Part shown: piece by piece, positions 8,383-15,599 of the stretch
How the letters are laid out: every line of letters begins with the position of its first letter
Position numbering within the stretch: position 1 is the first letter of the stretch
Assembly (NCBI RefSeq): GCF_026410545.1
Contig: NZ_JAPMIT010000004.1
Location: 310,001 to 374,000 of the forward strand
DNA length: 64,000 nt
Direction: 5' to 3'
Origin: Microbacterium sp. STN6
Lineage (GTDB): Bacteria; Actinomycetota; Actinomycetes; Actinomycetales; Microbacteriaceae
The notes under the pieces: model-generated
Database searches by the model: none
The model's input: only the letters and a program-made list of their open reading frames with translations
Told to the model about the DNA's origin: nothing
Program-made: the position numbers and the translations under genes

Positions 8383-9090
8383 ATGGCTCGCAACGTGGTG
8401 GTTCGGCAGATCAGCAGAGCGGATGCCGCAGACATCGACGCACTCGCCACGGCAGGCGTCGCGACGGTGCACGAGGCGGCTGGCCGCACGGGGCTCGTCG
8501 GGCCCGAGGTCGCGGCCCGACAGCAGGGCGTCGCCATTGCCGGCAGCGCCGTGACCGTCTCGTCGCATCCCGGTGACAACCTCATGATCCACGCCGCCGT
8601 CGAGGTATGCCGGCCGGGCGATATTCTCGTCGTCACGACGACCTCGCCCTCGGTGCATGGCATGTTCGGCGACCTGCTCGCCACCTCCCTGAAGGCGCAC
8701 GGCGTGCGAGGCATCGTCATCGATGCCGGCGTGCGCGACATTGCCACGCTGCGCGCCATGGGCTTTCCCGTCTGGTCGAGGGCGGTGCACGCGCAGGGCA
8801 CGGTGAAGGCGACACCGGGCTCGGTCAACGTGCCCGTCGTGTGTGCGGGTCAGGCGGTCGTGCCGGGCGACGTGATCGTGGCAGACGACGACGGCGTCGT
8901 GTGCGTGCCGCGCGCCGAGGCGGCGGCCGTGCGCGCCGCGGCCGAGGCACGCGCCGCGAAAGAGGAGGAGAAGCGTGCCGTTTTCGAGGCGGGAGCGCTG
9001 GGCCTCGACCTTTACAACCTGCGCCCCCTGCTCGCCGATCTCGGCGTCGAGTACGTCGACCGGCTCGACGAGAGCGGCGGGCAGCCGTGA
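8383..9090 (+). CDS. galC: 4-carboxy-4-hydroxy-2-oxoadipate aldolase / oxaloacetate decarboxylase (RraA fold)
   Basis: A 235-residue RraA-fold class II aldolase that splits CHA into pyruvate and oxaloacetate with a divalent metal; many members also decarboxylate oxaloacetate. Family signatures are the substrate loop near GDILVVTT, the metal-binding stretch DAGVRDIATLRAMGFPVWSR and the C-terminal GDVIVADDDGVVCVPR. It lies 5 bp after galB and overlaps the next gene by 4 bp (GTGA). Pairing with galB and galD identifies it as the last step of the gallate/protocatechuate meta-cleavage branch. Confidence 0.88.
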   Translation: MARNVVVRQISRADAADIDALATAGVATVHEAAGRTGLVGPEVAARQQGVAIAGSAVTVSSHPGDNLMIHAAVEVCRPGDILVVTTTSPSVHGMFGDLLATSLKAHGVRGIVIDAGVRDIATLRAMGFPVWSRAVHAQGTVKATPGSVNVPVVCAGQAVVPGDVIVADDDGVVCVPRAEAAAVRAAAEARAAKEEEKRAVFEAGALGLDLYNLRPLLADLGVEYVDRLDESGGQP

Positions 9091-9884
9091 GCGAGCCGCT
9101 GCGCATCGCGCTTCTCGGCCTCGGCGAGGCCGGGTCGATCGTCGCGGAAGACCTCGCGGGCGCGGCATCCGTCTCGGGCTATGACCCGCTCGTCACTCGG
9201 CCGACTGGTGCCTACGAGCGCGCGGCCTCGGGTGCCATGGCCGTCGCCGATGCCGACGTGATCATCGCGCTCACCGCCGGGCACGACGCCGAGGGCGCGC
9301 TCGCTTCCGCTGCCGGGGTCGCGCAGGCGGGAACGATCTACGCTGACCTCTCCAGCTCGAGCCCCGCGTTGAAGCGCCGTCTGGCGGCGACCGCCGAGGC
9401 TGCCGGCCTGCGCTTCGTTGACGGCGTGTTCGTCGCCACCGTGCCCGCCCGCCGCTCTGCCACGCCCCTGCTCGCGTCGGGACCGGGCGCCACCGCATTC
9501 GCCGACGCCATGACGCCCCTCGGCATGCAGGTCACGGTGGTCGGCGCGCAGGCGGGCGAAGCCGCGACGCGCAAGCTGCTGCGCAGCATCGTGATGAAGG
9601 GCATGACGGCGCTGCTCGTCGAATCGCTGCGCGCGGCCGAGGCGACGGGCGAGCTCGAGTGGTACACCGAGCACATCCGCTCCACCCTCACCGACATCAC
9701 GCCTGAACTGCTCACCCGCCTGCTCGACGGCACGCTCACCCACAGCGTGCGCCGCGTTCACGAGATGCAGGCCGCCGTCGAACTGGTTGAGGGGGCCGGC
9801 GTCGAGGCGGCCATGACCCGCGCCACCGTCGAGGTGCTCGAGCGCGTCGGCGAGACCGGAATTCCACGCGGGAGCGCGCTATGA
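9087..9884 (+). CDS. NAD(P)-dependent oxidoreductase, 6-phosphogluconate-dehydrogenase-like with DUF1932-type C-terminus
   Basis: A 265-residue Rossmann oxidoreductase starting at the GTG that overlaps the galC stop. The nucleotide-binding loop is GLGEAGSIV near residues 10-18. The C-terminal half is an all-helical dimerisation domain with RKLLRSIVMKGMTALLVES, where the Lys would be the catalytic residue of the beta-hydroxyacid dehydrogenase superfamily. Its 3' end overlaps the tautomerase gene by 4 bp. The substrate is unknown. Position suggests oxidation or reduction of a ring-cleavage intermediate, perhaps a semialdehyde/lactol as LigC does, but LigC belongs to a different family. Confidence 0.75.
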   Translation: MSEPLRIALLGLGEAGSIVAEDLAGAASVSGYDPLVTRPTGAYERAASGAMAVADADVIIALTAGHDAEGALASAAGVAQAGTIYADLSSSSPALKRRLAATAEAAGLRFVDGVFVATVPARRSATPLLASGPGATAFADAMTPLGMQVTVVGAQAGEAATRKLLRSIVMKGMTALLVESLRAAEATGELEWYTEHIRSTLTDITPELLTRLLDGTLTHSVRRVHEMQAAVELVEGAGVEAAMTRATVEVLERVGETGIPRGSAL

Positions 9885-10951
9885 GCGCCGACGGAATCCG
9901 CTGCATGCTCATGCGGGGCGGTACTTCGAAGGGCGCATACTTTCTCGCCGACGACCTGCCCGGCGACCGGGCAGAGCGCGACGACCTGCTGCTGCGGGTT
10001 CTCGGCTCGCCCGACGCGAGGCAGATCGACGGCATCGGTGGCGGTCATCCGCTCACGAGCAAGGTCGCGGTGGTGAGCGCCTCGGCCGACTCGGGAGCCG
10101 ACGTCGACTACCTCTTTCTGCAGGTGCAGGTCGACGAGCCCATCGTGAGCGACAGCCAGACATGCGGCAACCTGCTCGCGGGCGTCGGGCCGTTCGCGAT
10201 CGAGCGCGGGCTCGTTGAAGCAAGAGATCAGACGACGGATGTGCGCATCCGCGTCATGAACGGCCACGGCGGCACCGCCATCGCGCACGTGGCCACCCCC
10301 GGCGAGCGCGTCGAGTACGCCGGCGACGTGCGTATCTCGGGCGTGCCGTTCGCGGCCGCCGCCGTGTCGCTGGAGTTCCCGCCGGCATCCGGCCCGCTGC
10401 TGCCCACCGGGCACGCGACAGACGTTCTCGCCGGGCTCACGGTTACCTGCGTCGACGCGGGGATGCCGGTGGTGCTCGTCACCGCCGACGCGCTCGGGAT
10501 CGCGGGTGACGAGACGCCGGCCGAGCTGGAGGGCGATGCGGCCCTGCGCGGGCGCGTCGAGGCGCTGCGGCTGGCGGCGGGCAGTGCCATGGGCCTCGGT
10601 GACGTCAGCGCTACCACGGTGCCGAAGATCTCGATCGTCTCGCCCGCCTCTAACGGCGGCGACATCGCCACCCGCACGTTCATTCCGCGCCGCGTACATA
10701 CCTCCATCGGCGTCGTCGGTGCCATTTCGGTCGCGGCGGGCGCACTCGTTCCTGGCTCGGTGGGCGGCGGGGTTCTCGGCAGTGCTCGCACGGGATCGCG
10801 GGTGCGAATCGAGCACCCGACCGGGTTCTTCGACGTCGAGATCGAGCTCGAGACGAACGGCGGCTCGCCGCGGGTGGCGCGCAGCGCCGTCATCCGCACT
10901 GCACGAAAGCTGTTCGACGGCACGGTGTGGCCCCGGTCAGGAGCCGAATGA
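9881..10951 (+). CDS. galD: 4-oxalomesaconate tautomerase (PrpF fold)
   Basis: A 356-residue PrpF-family isomerase. In the GalD branch it converts the keto and enol forms of 4-oxalomesaconate so the hydratase can act. Family hallmarks are MRGGTSKGAYF near residues 11-21, IDGIGGGHPLTSKVAVV, SQTCGN and the late PRRVHTSIGVVGA. The ATG overlaps the preceding stop (ATGA). PrpF relatives also isomerise aconitate, but no methylcitrate-cycle genes are nearby whereas galB and galC are in the same operon. Confidence 0.87.
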   Translation: MSADGIRCMLMRGGTSKGAYFLADDLPGDRAERDDLLLRVLGSPDARQIDGIGGGHPLTSKVAVVSASADSGADVDYLFLQVQVDEPIVSDSQTCGNLLAGVGPFAIERGLVEARDQTTDVRIRVMNGHGGTAIAHVATPGERVEYAGDVRISGVPFAAAAVSLEFPPASGPLLPTGHATDVLAGLTVTCVDAGMPVVLVTADALGIAGDETPAELEGDAALRGRVEALRLAAGSAMGLGDVSATTVPKISIVSPASNGGDIATRTFIPRRVHTSIGVVGAISVAAGALVPGSVGGGVLGSARTGSRVRIEHPTGFFDVEIELETNGGSPRVARSAVIRTARKLFDGTVWPRSGAE

Positions 10952-10969
10952 TTCGCCCGAAGGAGACCC

Positions 10970-11953
10970 ATGATCGAACATGACCCCGCGCGCCCGCGCG
11001 ATATCGCCCACATCGGCCCGGTCGAGCTCTACACGCCCGTGCTCGAGGCGAGCCGCGACTTCTTCGTGAACCAGATGGCGCTGCGCGAGGTGCGCCGCGA
11101 CGCGGACTCCGTGTGGCTGCACACCTGGGACGACTACCAGAGCTACACGGTGCGGCTCATCCAGCGCGAGTCGGCCGGGGTCGGCCGCACATTCGTGCGC
11201 GCGTCGAGCCAGCCGGCGATGGACCGCCTCGTCGAGGCGATCGAGGCGACCGGGTACGGTCGGGGCTTCAGCGAGAGCGAGTACGGGCTCGGCCGCGTCT
11301 ACCTGTTCGACGACCCGGACGGGCACCAGATGGGCGTGTACTGGGACGTCGACCGCTATCAACCGGATGACACCGACACCCCGAAGCTCAAGAACCAGGC
11401 CGCGGCGTTCCCCGGGCGCGGGGCGAACGTGCGCCGGCTCGATCACGTGAACTATCTGACAAACGACGTTGCCGCCGTCACGGCGTTTCTCTCGGACCAG
11501 CTGGGCGCCCGCTGCACCGAGCGCATCTCACGCGACGACGGCGGCTACGACGGGGTGTGGTTCTCGGTGTGCAACAAGTCGTACGACCTCGTTTACACGA
11601 AGGACTGGCTGGGAGCGAAGGGCCGGCTGCACCACGTGGCGTTCGCCACCGACACGCGCGAGGACATCCTGCGCGCAGCCGACGTGTTCCTCGAGGCGGG
11701 CGTGCACATCGAGACGGGTCCGCACAAGCACACCATCCAGCAGGGGTTCTTCCTGTACGTGTGGGAGCCAGGCGGCAACCGCATCGAGCTGCACAACCCC
11801 GGTGCGCGCCTTATCCTGCAGCCGGACTGGGAGCCCGTCACCTGGTCGCCGGCCGAGCGCGCGAAGGGGCAGGCGTGGGGGCTGAAGACCATCGAGACGT
11901 TCCACACGCATGGCACCCCGGTGATCGACGACGCCCCCAGCGAGGCGGGTTGA
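10970..11953 (+). CDS. Type I (VOC-fold) extradiol ring-cleavage dioxygenase, catechol 2,3-dioxygenase-like
   Basis: A 327-residue two-domain vicinal-oxygen-chelate protein behind AAGGAG, 18 bp after galD. The C-terminal domain carries the 2-His-1-carboxylate Fe(II) facial triad: His159 in RLDHVNY, His222 in LHHVAFATD and Glu273 in GGNRIELHN. His254 and Tyr263 match the second-sphere residues of catechol 2,3-dioxygenase. The enzyme should open a catecholic ring next to the hydroxyls. Known gallate and protocatechuate 4,5-dioxygenases that feed GalBCD are LigB-type, a different fold, so the pairing here is unusual. The stop TGA (11951-11953) lies inside an intergenic repeat. Confidence 0.85.
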   Translation: MIEHDPARPRDIAHIGPVELYTPVLEASRDFFVNQMALREVRRDADSVWLHTWDDYQSYTVRLIQRESAGVGRTFVRASSQPAMDRLVEAIEATGYGRGFSESEYGLGRVYLFDDPDGHQMGVYWDVDRYQPDDTDTPKLKNQAAAFPGRGANVRRLDHVNYLTNDVAAVTAFLSDQLGARCTERISRDDGGYDGVWFSVCNKSYDLVYTKDWLGAKGRLHHVAFATDTREDILRAADVFLEAGVHIETGPHKHTIQQGFFLYVWEPGGNRIELHNPGARLILQPDWEPVTWSPAERAKGQAWGLKTIETFHTHGTPVIDDAPSEAG

Positions 11954-12039
11954 GGAGTGCGAAGCGCGTCTCGAAACCCGCGCCACTGTGTGTCGCCTCG
12001 AGGCGGGTTGAGGAGTGCGAAGCGCGTCTCGAAACCCGC
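11945..12039 (+). repeat. Two direct copies of the REP-A repeat (58-bp period)
   Basis: GCGGGTTGAGGAG to GAAACCCGC occurs at 11945-11981 and again at 12003-12039. Each copy is itself an imperfect palindrome (GCGGGTT...AACCCGC), and the surrounding bases are also duplicated. The first copy supplies the stop codon of the dioxygenase gene. Confidence 0.85.
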
Positions 12040-12099
12040 GCCATTGCGCGAACGGTCGCGCTCTGCGCCAATCCAGCCTCTGCAGCAGACCCTGCACCA

Positions 12100-12173
12100 A
12101 TTCAGGAAGAATCGCGCGACACGCGCTGAGAGTGCGCGCTCTCATCGGCGTGCCGTGCGATTCCTCCTGTTGA
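12100..12173. repeat. Palindromic repeat REP-B, copy 1
   Basis: TTCAGGAAGAATCGCGCGAC on the left pairs imperfectly with GTGCGATTCCTCCTG on the right around a short loop. A clearly related element is at 22427-22497. In both places it follows a REP-A copy by 30-70 bp, so the two repeats appear to travel or be kept together. Confidence 0.7.
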
Positions 12174-12185
12174 AGCGCGCCCACA

Positions 12186-12330
12186 GTGAGGGCGAGCACG
12201 GTGAGGGCGAGCACGGTGAGGGCGAGCACGGTGAGGGCGAGCACGCACGGTGAGGGCGAGCACGCCGCGGTGAGCGCGAACTCGCGAGCACGAGGGCGAA
12301 CTCGCGAGCACGAGGGCGAACTCGCGAGCG
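12186..12330. repeat. Tandem repeats: 15-bp unit (about 5 copies) then 20-bp unit (2.5 copies)
   Basis: GTGAGGGCGAGCACG is repeated at 12186, 12201, 12216 and 12231, with a further copy at 12250. From 12281 the unit CTCGCGAGCACGAGGGCGAA is repeated twice plus a partial copy, ending four bases before the GntR stop codon. No gene is seen in 11954-12334: the stretch is entirely REP-A, REP-B and these arrays. Confidence 0.85.
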
Positions 12331-12334
12331 CGAC

Positions 12335-12967
12335 CTACTCCGGCGGCAGCGGCTCGCGCAGCGTGGCGGTGACGGTGCGCAAATGCGAGTGCATGGCTGA
12401 CTCGGCCGCATCCGCGTCGTGGGCGGCGATCGCGTCGACGACGGCGGTGTGCTCCTCGAACGAGCGCCGCGGCCGGTCGGGCTGCATGATCGTGCGATAG
12501 TGGTACCGCACGAGGTGCGAGTTGAGCGTGGAGACGAGCCGCAGCGCCGTACGGTGGGCCGCGATGTCGAGGATCGCCGCGTGCAGGCTCATATTCAGAT
12601 CGGATGCCGCCATGAGCTCGCCGTCGTCGAGATGCTGCCCGATGCGCAGCAACAGGTCGCGCAACCTCTGCACGTCGTCGGCTGTCGCCCGCTCGGCGGC
12701 CTTGCGCGCGGCGAGGGCTTCGAGGGCGCTGCGGGTCTCGTAGATCTCGACGGCCTCGTCTTCGTCGATGAGCCGCACCTTCGCGCCGCGGTTGCGTTCG
12801 TGCTCGACGAGTCCCTCCTGCTCGAGGCGTACCAGGGCGGTGCGCACCGCGGAGCGCGACACGTTGTACGCCGCGGTGAGGTCGGCCTCGACGAGGCGCT
12901 CGTTGGGGTGCAGCCGGCCCGACGCGATGGCGTCGCGGACCTTCTCGTAGACCACGTCCTCGTTCAT
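12335..12967 (-). CDS. GntR-family transcriptional regulator, FadR/FCD subclass
   Basis: A 210-residue regulator. Residues 1-70 are a GntR winged helix-turn-helix (VYEKVRDAIASGRLHPNERL, then AYNVSRSAVRTALVRLEQEGLV). The FCD ligand domain follows, with candidate metal ligands in DLNMSLHAAI and the late SHLRTV. FCD repressors commonly respond to organic acids. The gene closes the aromatic cluster and is the best candidate for binding the twin GATTGTTGACAATC operators at 3815 and 7546. This assignment rests on location and operator type, not on a demonstrated match. Confidence 0.88.
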   Translation of the reverse strand: MNEDVVYEKVRDAIASGRLHPNERLVEADLTAAYNVSRSAVRTALVRLEQEGLVEHERNRGAKVRLIDEDEAVEIYETRSALEALAARKAAERATADDVQRLRDLLLRIGQHLDDGELMAASDLNMSLHAAILDIAAHRTALRLVSTLNSHLVRYHYRTIMQPDRPRRSFEEHTAVVDAIAAHDADAAESAMHSHLRTVTATLREPLPPE

Positions 12968-13006
12968 CGTCTCGATGCTATCGCCGAAGCGGGAACAGGC
13001 GCGGCG

Positions 13007-13321
13007 TCAGAGCGCGTGCGGCGACCAGGCCGCCACGCGCAGATCGATGCGGTAGCCGGCATCCGCGGTTCGAAGTGGCGTGCCCTCCTCGCGGTAGTGC
13101 TCGAGCGCGCGGCCCTCGTGGCACTCGGGCGGCCTGCCGTCAGAACGGATCACCCGCCACCAGGGCACGTCGCTGCCGTAGCGCGCCATGACCTGCCCGA
13201 CCTGACGCGAGGCCCGCGAGCCGAGCACGGCCGCGATGCCGCCGTAGGTCATGACGCGCCCGGCCGGGATCTCCTCCACCACGCCGAGCACCTGCTCGAC
13301 GAACGGGTGGTCAGGGTTCAC
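13007..13321 (-). CDS. MGMT-family alkyltransferase-like protein (ATL)
   Basis: A 104-residue protein equal to the DNA-binding domain of O6-methylguanine-DNA methyltransferase (EIPAGRVMTYGGIAAVLGS, then RQVGQVMARYG). The PCHR methyl-acceptor motif of true methyltransferases is replaced by PWWRV, so it lacks the acceptor cysteine. Such alkyltransferase-like proteins bind O6-alkylguanine and hand the lesion to nucleotide excision repair. Short length and the Trp substitution are typical of actinobacterial members. Confidence 0.88.
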   Translation of the reverse strand: MNPDHPFVEQVLGVVEEIPAGRVMTYGGIAAVLGSRASRQVGQVMARYGSDVPWWRVIRSDGRPPECHEGRALEHYREEGTPLRTADAGYRIDLRVAAWSPHAL

Positions 13322-13354
13322 GGTGGTCAGGGCTCACGCGGCGGCACCCACGCC

Positions 13355-13807
13355 TCAGAGCGTGAGCGCGCCGATGGTCTCGCCGTACTGGGTCTCGCCG
13401 ACATCCGTGAACCCGATTCGGTGGAAGAACGCCTCAGGGCCCTCCTCGCCCGGCTCCCAGATGACGGTGACGCGGTCGAAGCCGCGCTTGCGTGCCTCTT
13501 CGGCCAGCGCGCGGGTCGCGAACGTGCCGACGCCCTTGCCCTGAGCGTCGGCGTCGACGTTGATGCGCCACAGACACGCGCGGAATTCCTCGTGCTCGCT
13601 GTCGGGGTCGAAGTTGCCGTGAATGAAGCCCACGACCTCGTCGTCGATCGTGACGACGCGTTGCCACGAGGTGTTCGGATTGACGACGGATGCTGCTGCC
13701 GAGTACGAAACGGGAGCCACGAACTGTTCCTGCCCCGGTTTCAGAGTGAGGCTGTTCGCCGCCACGATGTTCGACGCCGACAACTCTTCAAGTTTCATCT
13801 CCGCCAT
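13355..13807 (-). CDS. GNAT N-acetyltransferase
   Basis: A 150-residue GNAT protein starting at MAEMKLEEL; the frame stays open upstream but without similarity to the fold. The acetyl-CoA loop is visible as DADAQGKGVGTFATRAL near residues 92-107, followed by the C-terminal FFHRIGFTDVGETQYGET. The N-terminal LKPGQEQFVAPVSYS resembles polyamine/diamine acetyltransferases of the BltD/SpeG group, but the substrate cannot be fixed from the sequence. Confidence 0.82.
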   Translation of the reverse strand: MAEMKLEELSASNIVAANSLTLKPGQEQFVAPVSYSAAASVVNPNTSWQRVVTIDDEVVGFIHGNFDPDSEHEEFRACLWRINVDADAQGKGVGTFATRALAEEARKRGFDRVTVIWEPGEEGPEAFFHRIGFTDVGETQYGETIGALTL

Positions 13808-13888
13808 GGCATCAGGGTAACGGAGTACCGCCGCAGGTGCACCCGAGAGTTCACAAGCCGCGGCCCAGCGTGCCTGCGCGCTACCGCG

Positions 13889-14001
13889 TGCGCATAACTC
13901 CTGCAGGACGCCAGCGCCTCGCGGAGGCAGGCCCGTGGCAGGCCCGTGGCAGGCCCGTCCTTCCGGGCAGCTGCCCGTCCTGCCGGAGTTATGGGCGCAC
14001 C
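13889..14001. repeat. Long inverted repeat with internal 11-bp tandem repeat (REP-C)
   Basis: GCATAACTCCTGCAGGACG (13892-13910) is mirrored by CGTCCTGCCGGAGTTATGG (about 13976-13994) with one mismatch. Between the arms GGCAGGCCCGT is repeated three times (13925-13957). It sits in the 361-bp gap between the GNAT gene and the sugar-importer operon; I see no gene in the gap, only this repeat and the operator that follows. Confidence 0.8.
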
Positions 14002-14026
14002 GAAGCGAGAAGCACTTGCGCTTTGA

Positions 14027-14049
14027 TTGTTCGTAAGCTTTACTAACAA
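14027..14049. promoter_or_regulatory. Operator upstream of the DasABC-like operon
   Basis: A 23-bp imperfect palindrome with outer arms TTGTT/AACAA and inner arms GTAA/TTAC around AAGCTTT-like centre bases. It lies 120 bp upstream of the binding-protein start. AT-rich TTAGTAAA-type palindromes are common targets of ROK-family and similar sugar repressors. No ROK repressor with a helix-turn-helix is encoded in the window, so the regulator is unknown. Confidence 0.55.
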
Positions 14050-14168
14050 AACAAGAACGGGCGGATGCGCGGGGCCGCACCCGAAGCGCCGCCTTCCGCC
14101 CGTACAACCGCACCAACGGTGTTGCGCACGCACACTTCGTGAGACATCGCCACCTGAAAGGAACAGCA

Positions 14169-15512
14169 ATGAAGAGAAAGCTCGCAGGCATCGCCGCCCT
14201 GGCGACGGCCTCCGCCCTCGTTCTCGCCGGATGCTCCAGCACGCCGGCCGAGAAGGCCAGCACTGACGGCAAGGGCAAGACCATCACGCTCTGGCTCGCC
14301 GGCTCTGACACCCCCGACGCCCTGCGCGACTACCTGAAGACCGAGTTCACCAAGGAGACCGGCGCCACGCTGAAGATCCAGCAGCAGGACTGGGGAGACC
14401 TCGTCACCAAGCTCACGACGGCGCTGCCCGACGCCAACAACACGCCAGACGTCACCGAGATCGGCAACACCCAGTCGCCGACCTTCACGAACGTCGGCGC
14501 GTTCCTCGACATCTCCGACATGTACAAGGAGCTCGGCGGCAGCGACCTGCTGCAGTCGTTCGTCGACGCCGGCACGGTGGACGGCAAGAACTTCACCCTG
14601 CCCTACTACTTCGGCTCGCGCTACGTGTTCTACCGCAAGGATGTCTGGCAGAAGGCGGGCATCACGCAGCCGCCGACCACCCTTGACGAGTTCAACAAGG
14701 ATGTCGCCACCATCGCGAAGGCAGAGCCCACCCTCTCGGGCTTCTACCTCGGCGGCCAGGACTGGCGCGATGGCATCTCATGGATCTTCGCCAACGGTGG
14801 CGACATCGCCAAGAAGAAGGGCGACAAGTGGGTCGCCACGCTCGACGACCCCAAGACGCTCACGGGTCTCGAGCAGCTGCAGGCGATCTACAAGGACGCC
14901 TCGAAGGCGCCGAACGATGCGCAGGACAGCAACCAGTACATCTACCTGAACGATGACGACGAGATTCCGGCGGCCAAGGAGGGCGACAAGGCCACTCCCG
15001 TCTCGCTGTCGGCGGCGACGATCATGGCCCCGAGCTGGGCGCACTGGTCCATCGGTGTCAAGGGCACCGGCGACGACGGCAAGGTCACCCGCACCTGGGA
15101 CGACAACACGTTCGGCGTCTTCGCCCTGCCCGGCAACGACGGAAACACCGCTCCCGTGTTCGCCGGCGGCTCCAACATCGGCATCTCGGCCACGACCAAG
15201 AACCCGGGTCTGTCCAAGACGCTGATGAAGATCATCTTCTCGAAGAAGTACCAGGAGCTGCTCGGCAAGAACGGCCTCGGCCCCGCCAACCAGAAGTACG
15301 TCTCCTCCCTCGGTGACGACGAGTTCGCCAAGGCGCTCATCGCGTCGGCCTCCAACTCGAAGCTCACCCCGGCCGCTCCCGGCTGGGCGTCGGTCGAGGC
15401 ATCGAAGGTGCTCGAGGAGTTCTTCAGCAAGATTGCGGGCGCGCCCGACCTGACCGCTCTCGCCAAGCAGTACGACGAGAAGATCACGCCGATGCTGAAC
15501 GCGAAGAACTAG
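14169..15512 (+). CDS. Sugar ABC transporter substrate-binding lipoprotein, probably chitooligosaccharide/GlcNAc (DasA-like)
   Basis: A 447-residue family 1 solute-binding protein. Lipoprotein signal MKRKLAGIAALATASALVLA with lipidated Cys22 in AGC, then the mature fold starting KTITLWLAGSD. It starts at the ATG at 14169 behind GAAAGGAA; the frame is open 30 bp further but without a ribosome site. The operon continues with two permeases, a GH3 beta-N-acetylglucosaminidase, a sugar kinase and nagB, so the ligand is probably N,N'-diacetylchitobiose or another GlcNAc-containing oligosaccharide. A strong hairpin after the stop may raise its level over the permeases. Confidence 0.85.
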   Translation: MKRKLAGIAALATASALVLAGCSSTPAEKASTDGKGKTITLWLAGSDTPDALRDYLKTEFTKETGATLKIQQQDWGDLVTKLTTALPDANNTPDVTEIGNTQSPTFTNVGAFLDISDMYKELGGSDLLQSFVDAGTVDGKNFTLPYYFGSRYVFYRKDVWQKAGITQPPTTLDEFNKDVATIAKAEPTLSGFYLGGQDWRDGISWIFANGGDIAKKKGDKWVATLDDPKTLTGLEQLQAIYKDASKAPNDAQDSNQYIYLNDDDEIPAAKEGDKATPVSLSAATIMAPSWAHWSIGVKGTGDDGKVTRTWDDNTFGVFALPGNDGNTAPVFAGGSNIGISATTKNPGLSKTLMKIIFSKKYQELLGKNGLGPANQKYVSSLGDDEFAKALIASASNSKLTPAAPGWASVEASKVLEEFFSKIAGAPDLTALAKQYDEKITPMLNAKN

Positions 15513-15530
15513 CGTTCGACGCATTCCGCG

Positions 15531-15561
15531 GGTGCCGGCCGGGTATCGCCCGGCCGGCACC
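15531..15561 (+). terminator. Intercistronic hairpin after the binding-protein gene
   Basis: GGTGCCGGCCGGG and CCCGGCCGGCACC form a perfect 13-bp stem around TATCG, with no run of T after it. In ABC operons such hairpins between the binding protein and permeases usually protect the upstream mRNA or attenuate, giving excess binding protein. Confidence 0.75.
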
Positions 15562-15599
15562 ATCCGTCATACTCATCGCACGCGAAAGGAGGTCGCGCC

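Noticed and set aside
12186-12330. Possible CRISPR or origin iterons
   Set aside because: Contiguous tandem units with no unique spacers and no replication genes nearby.
12419-13897. 492-codon open frame on the plus strand across gntR, the MGMT-like gene and the GNAT gene
   Set aside because: Antisense to three recognisable proteins and crosses their intergenic gaps; no domain seen.
13355-14311. Longer 318-residue reading of the GNAT gene
   Set aside because: The first ~168 residues are encoded by the REP-C repeat and the sugar-importer promoter and have no protein-like composition; the domain starts at 13807.
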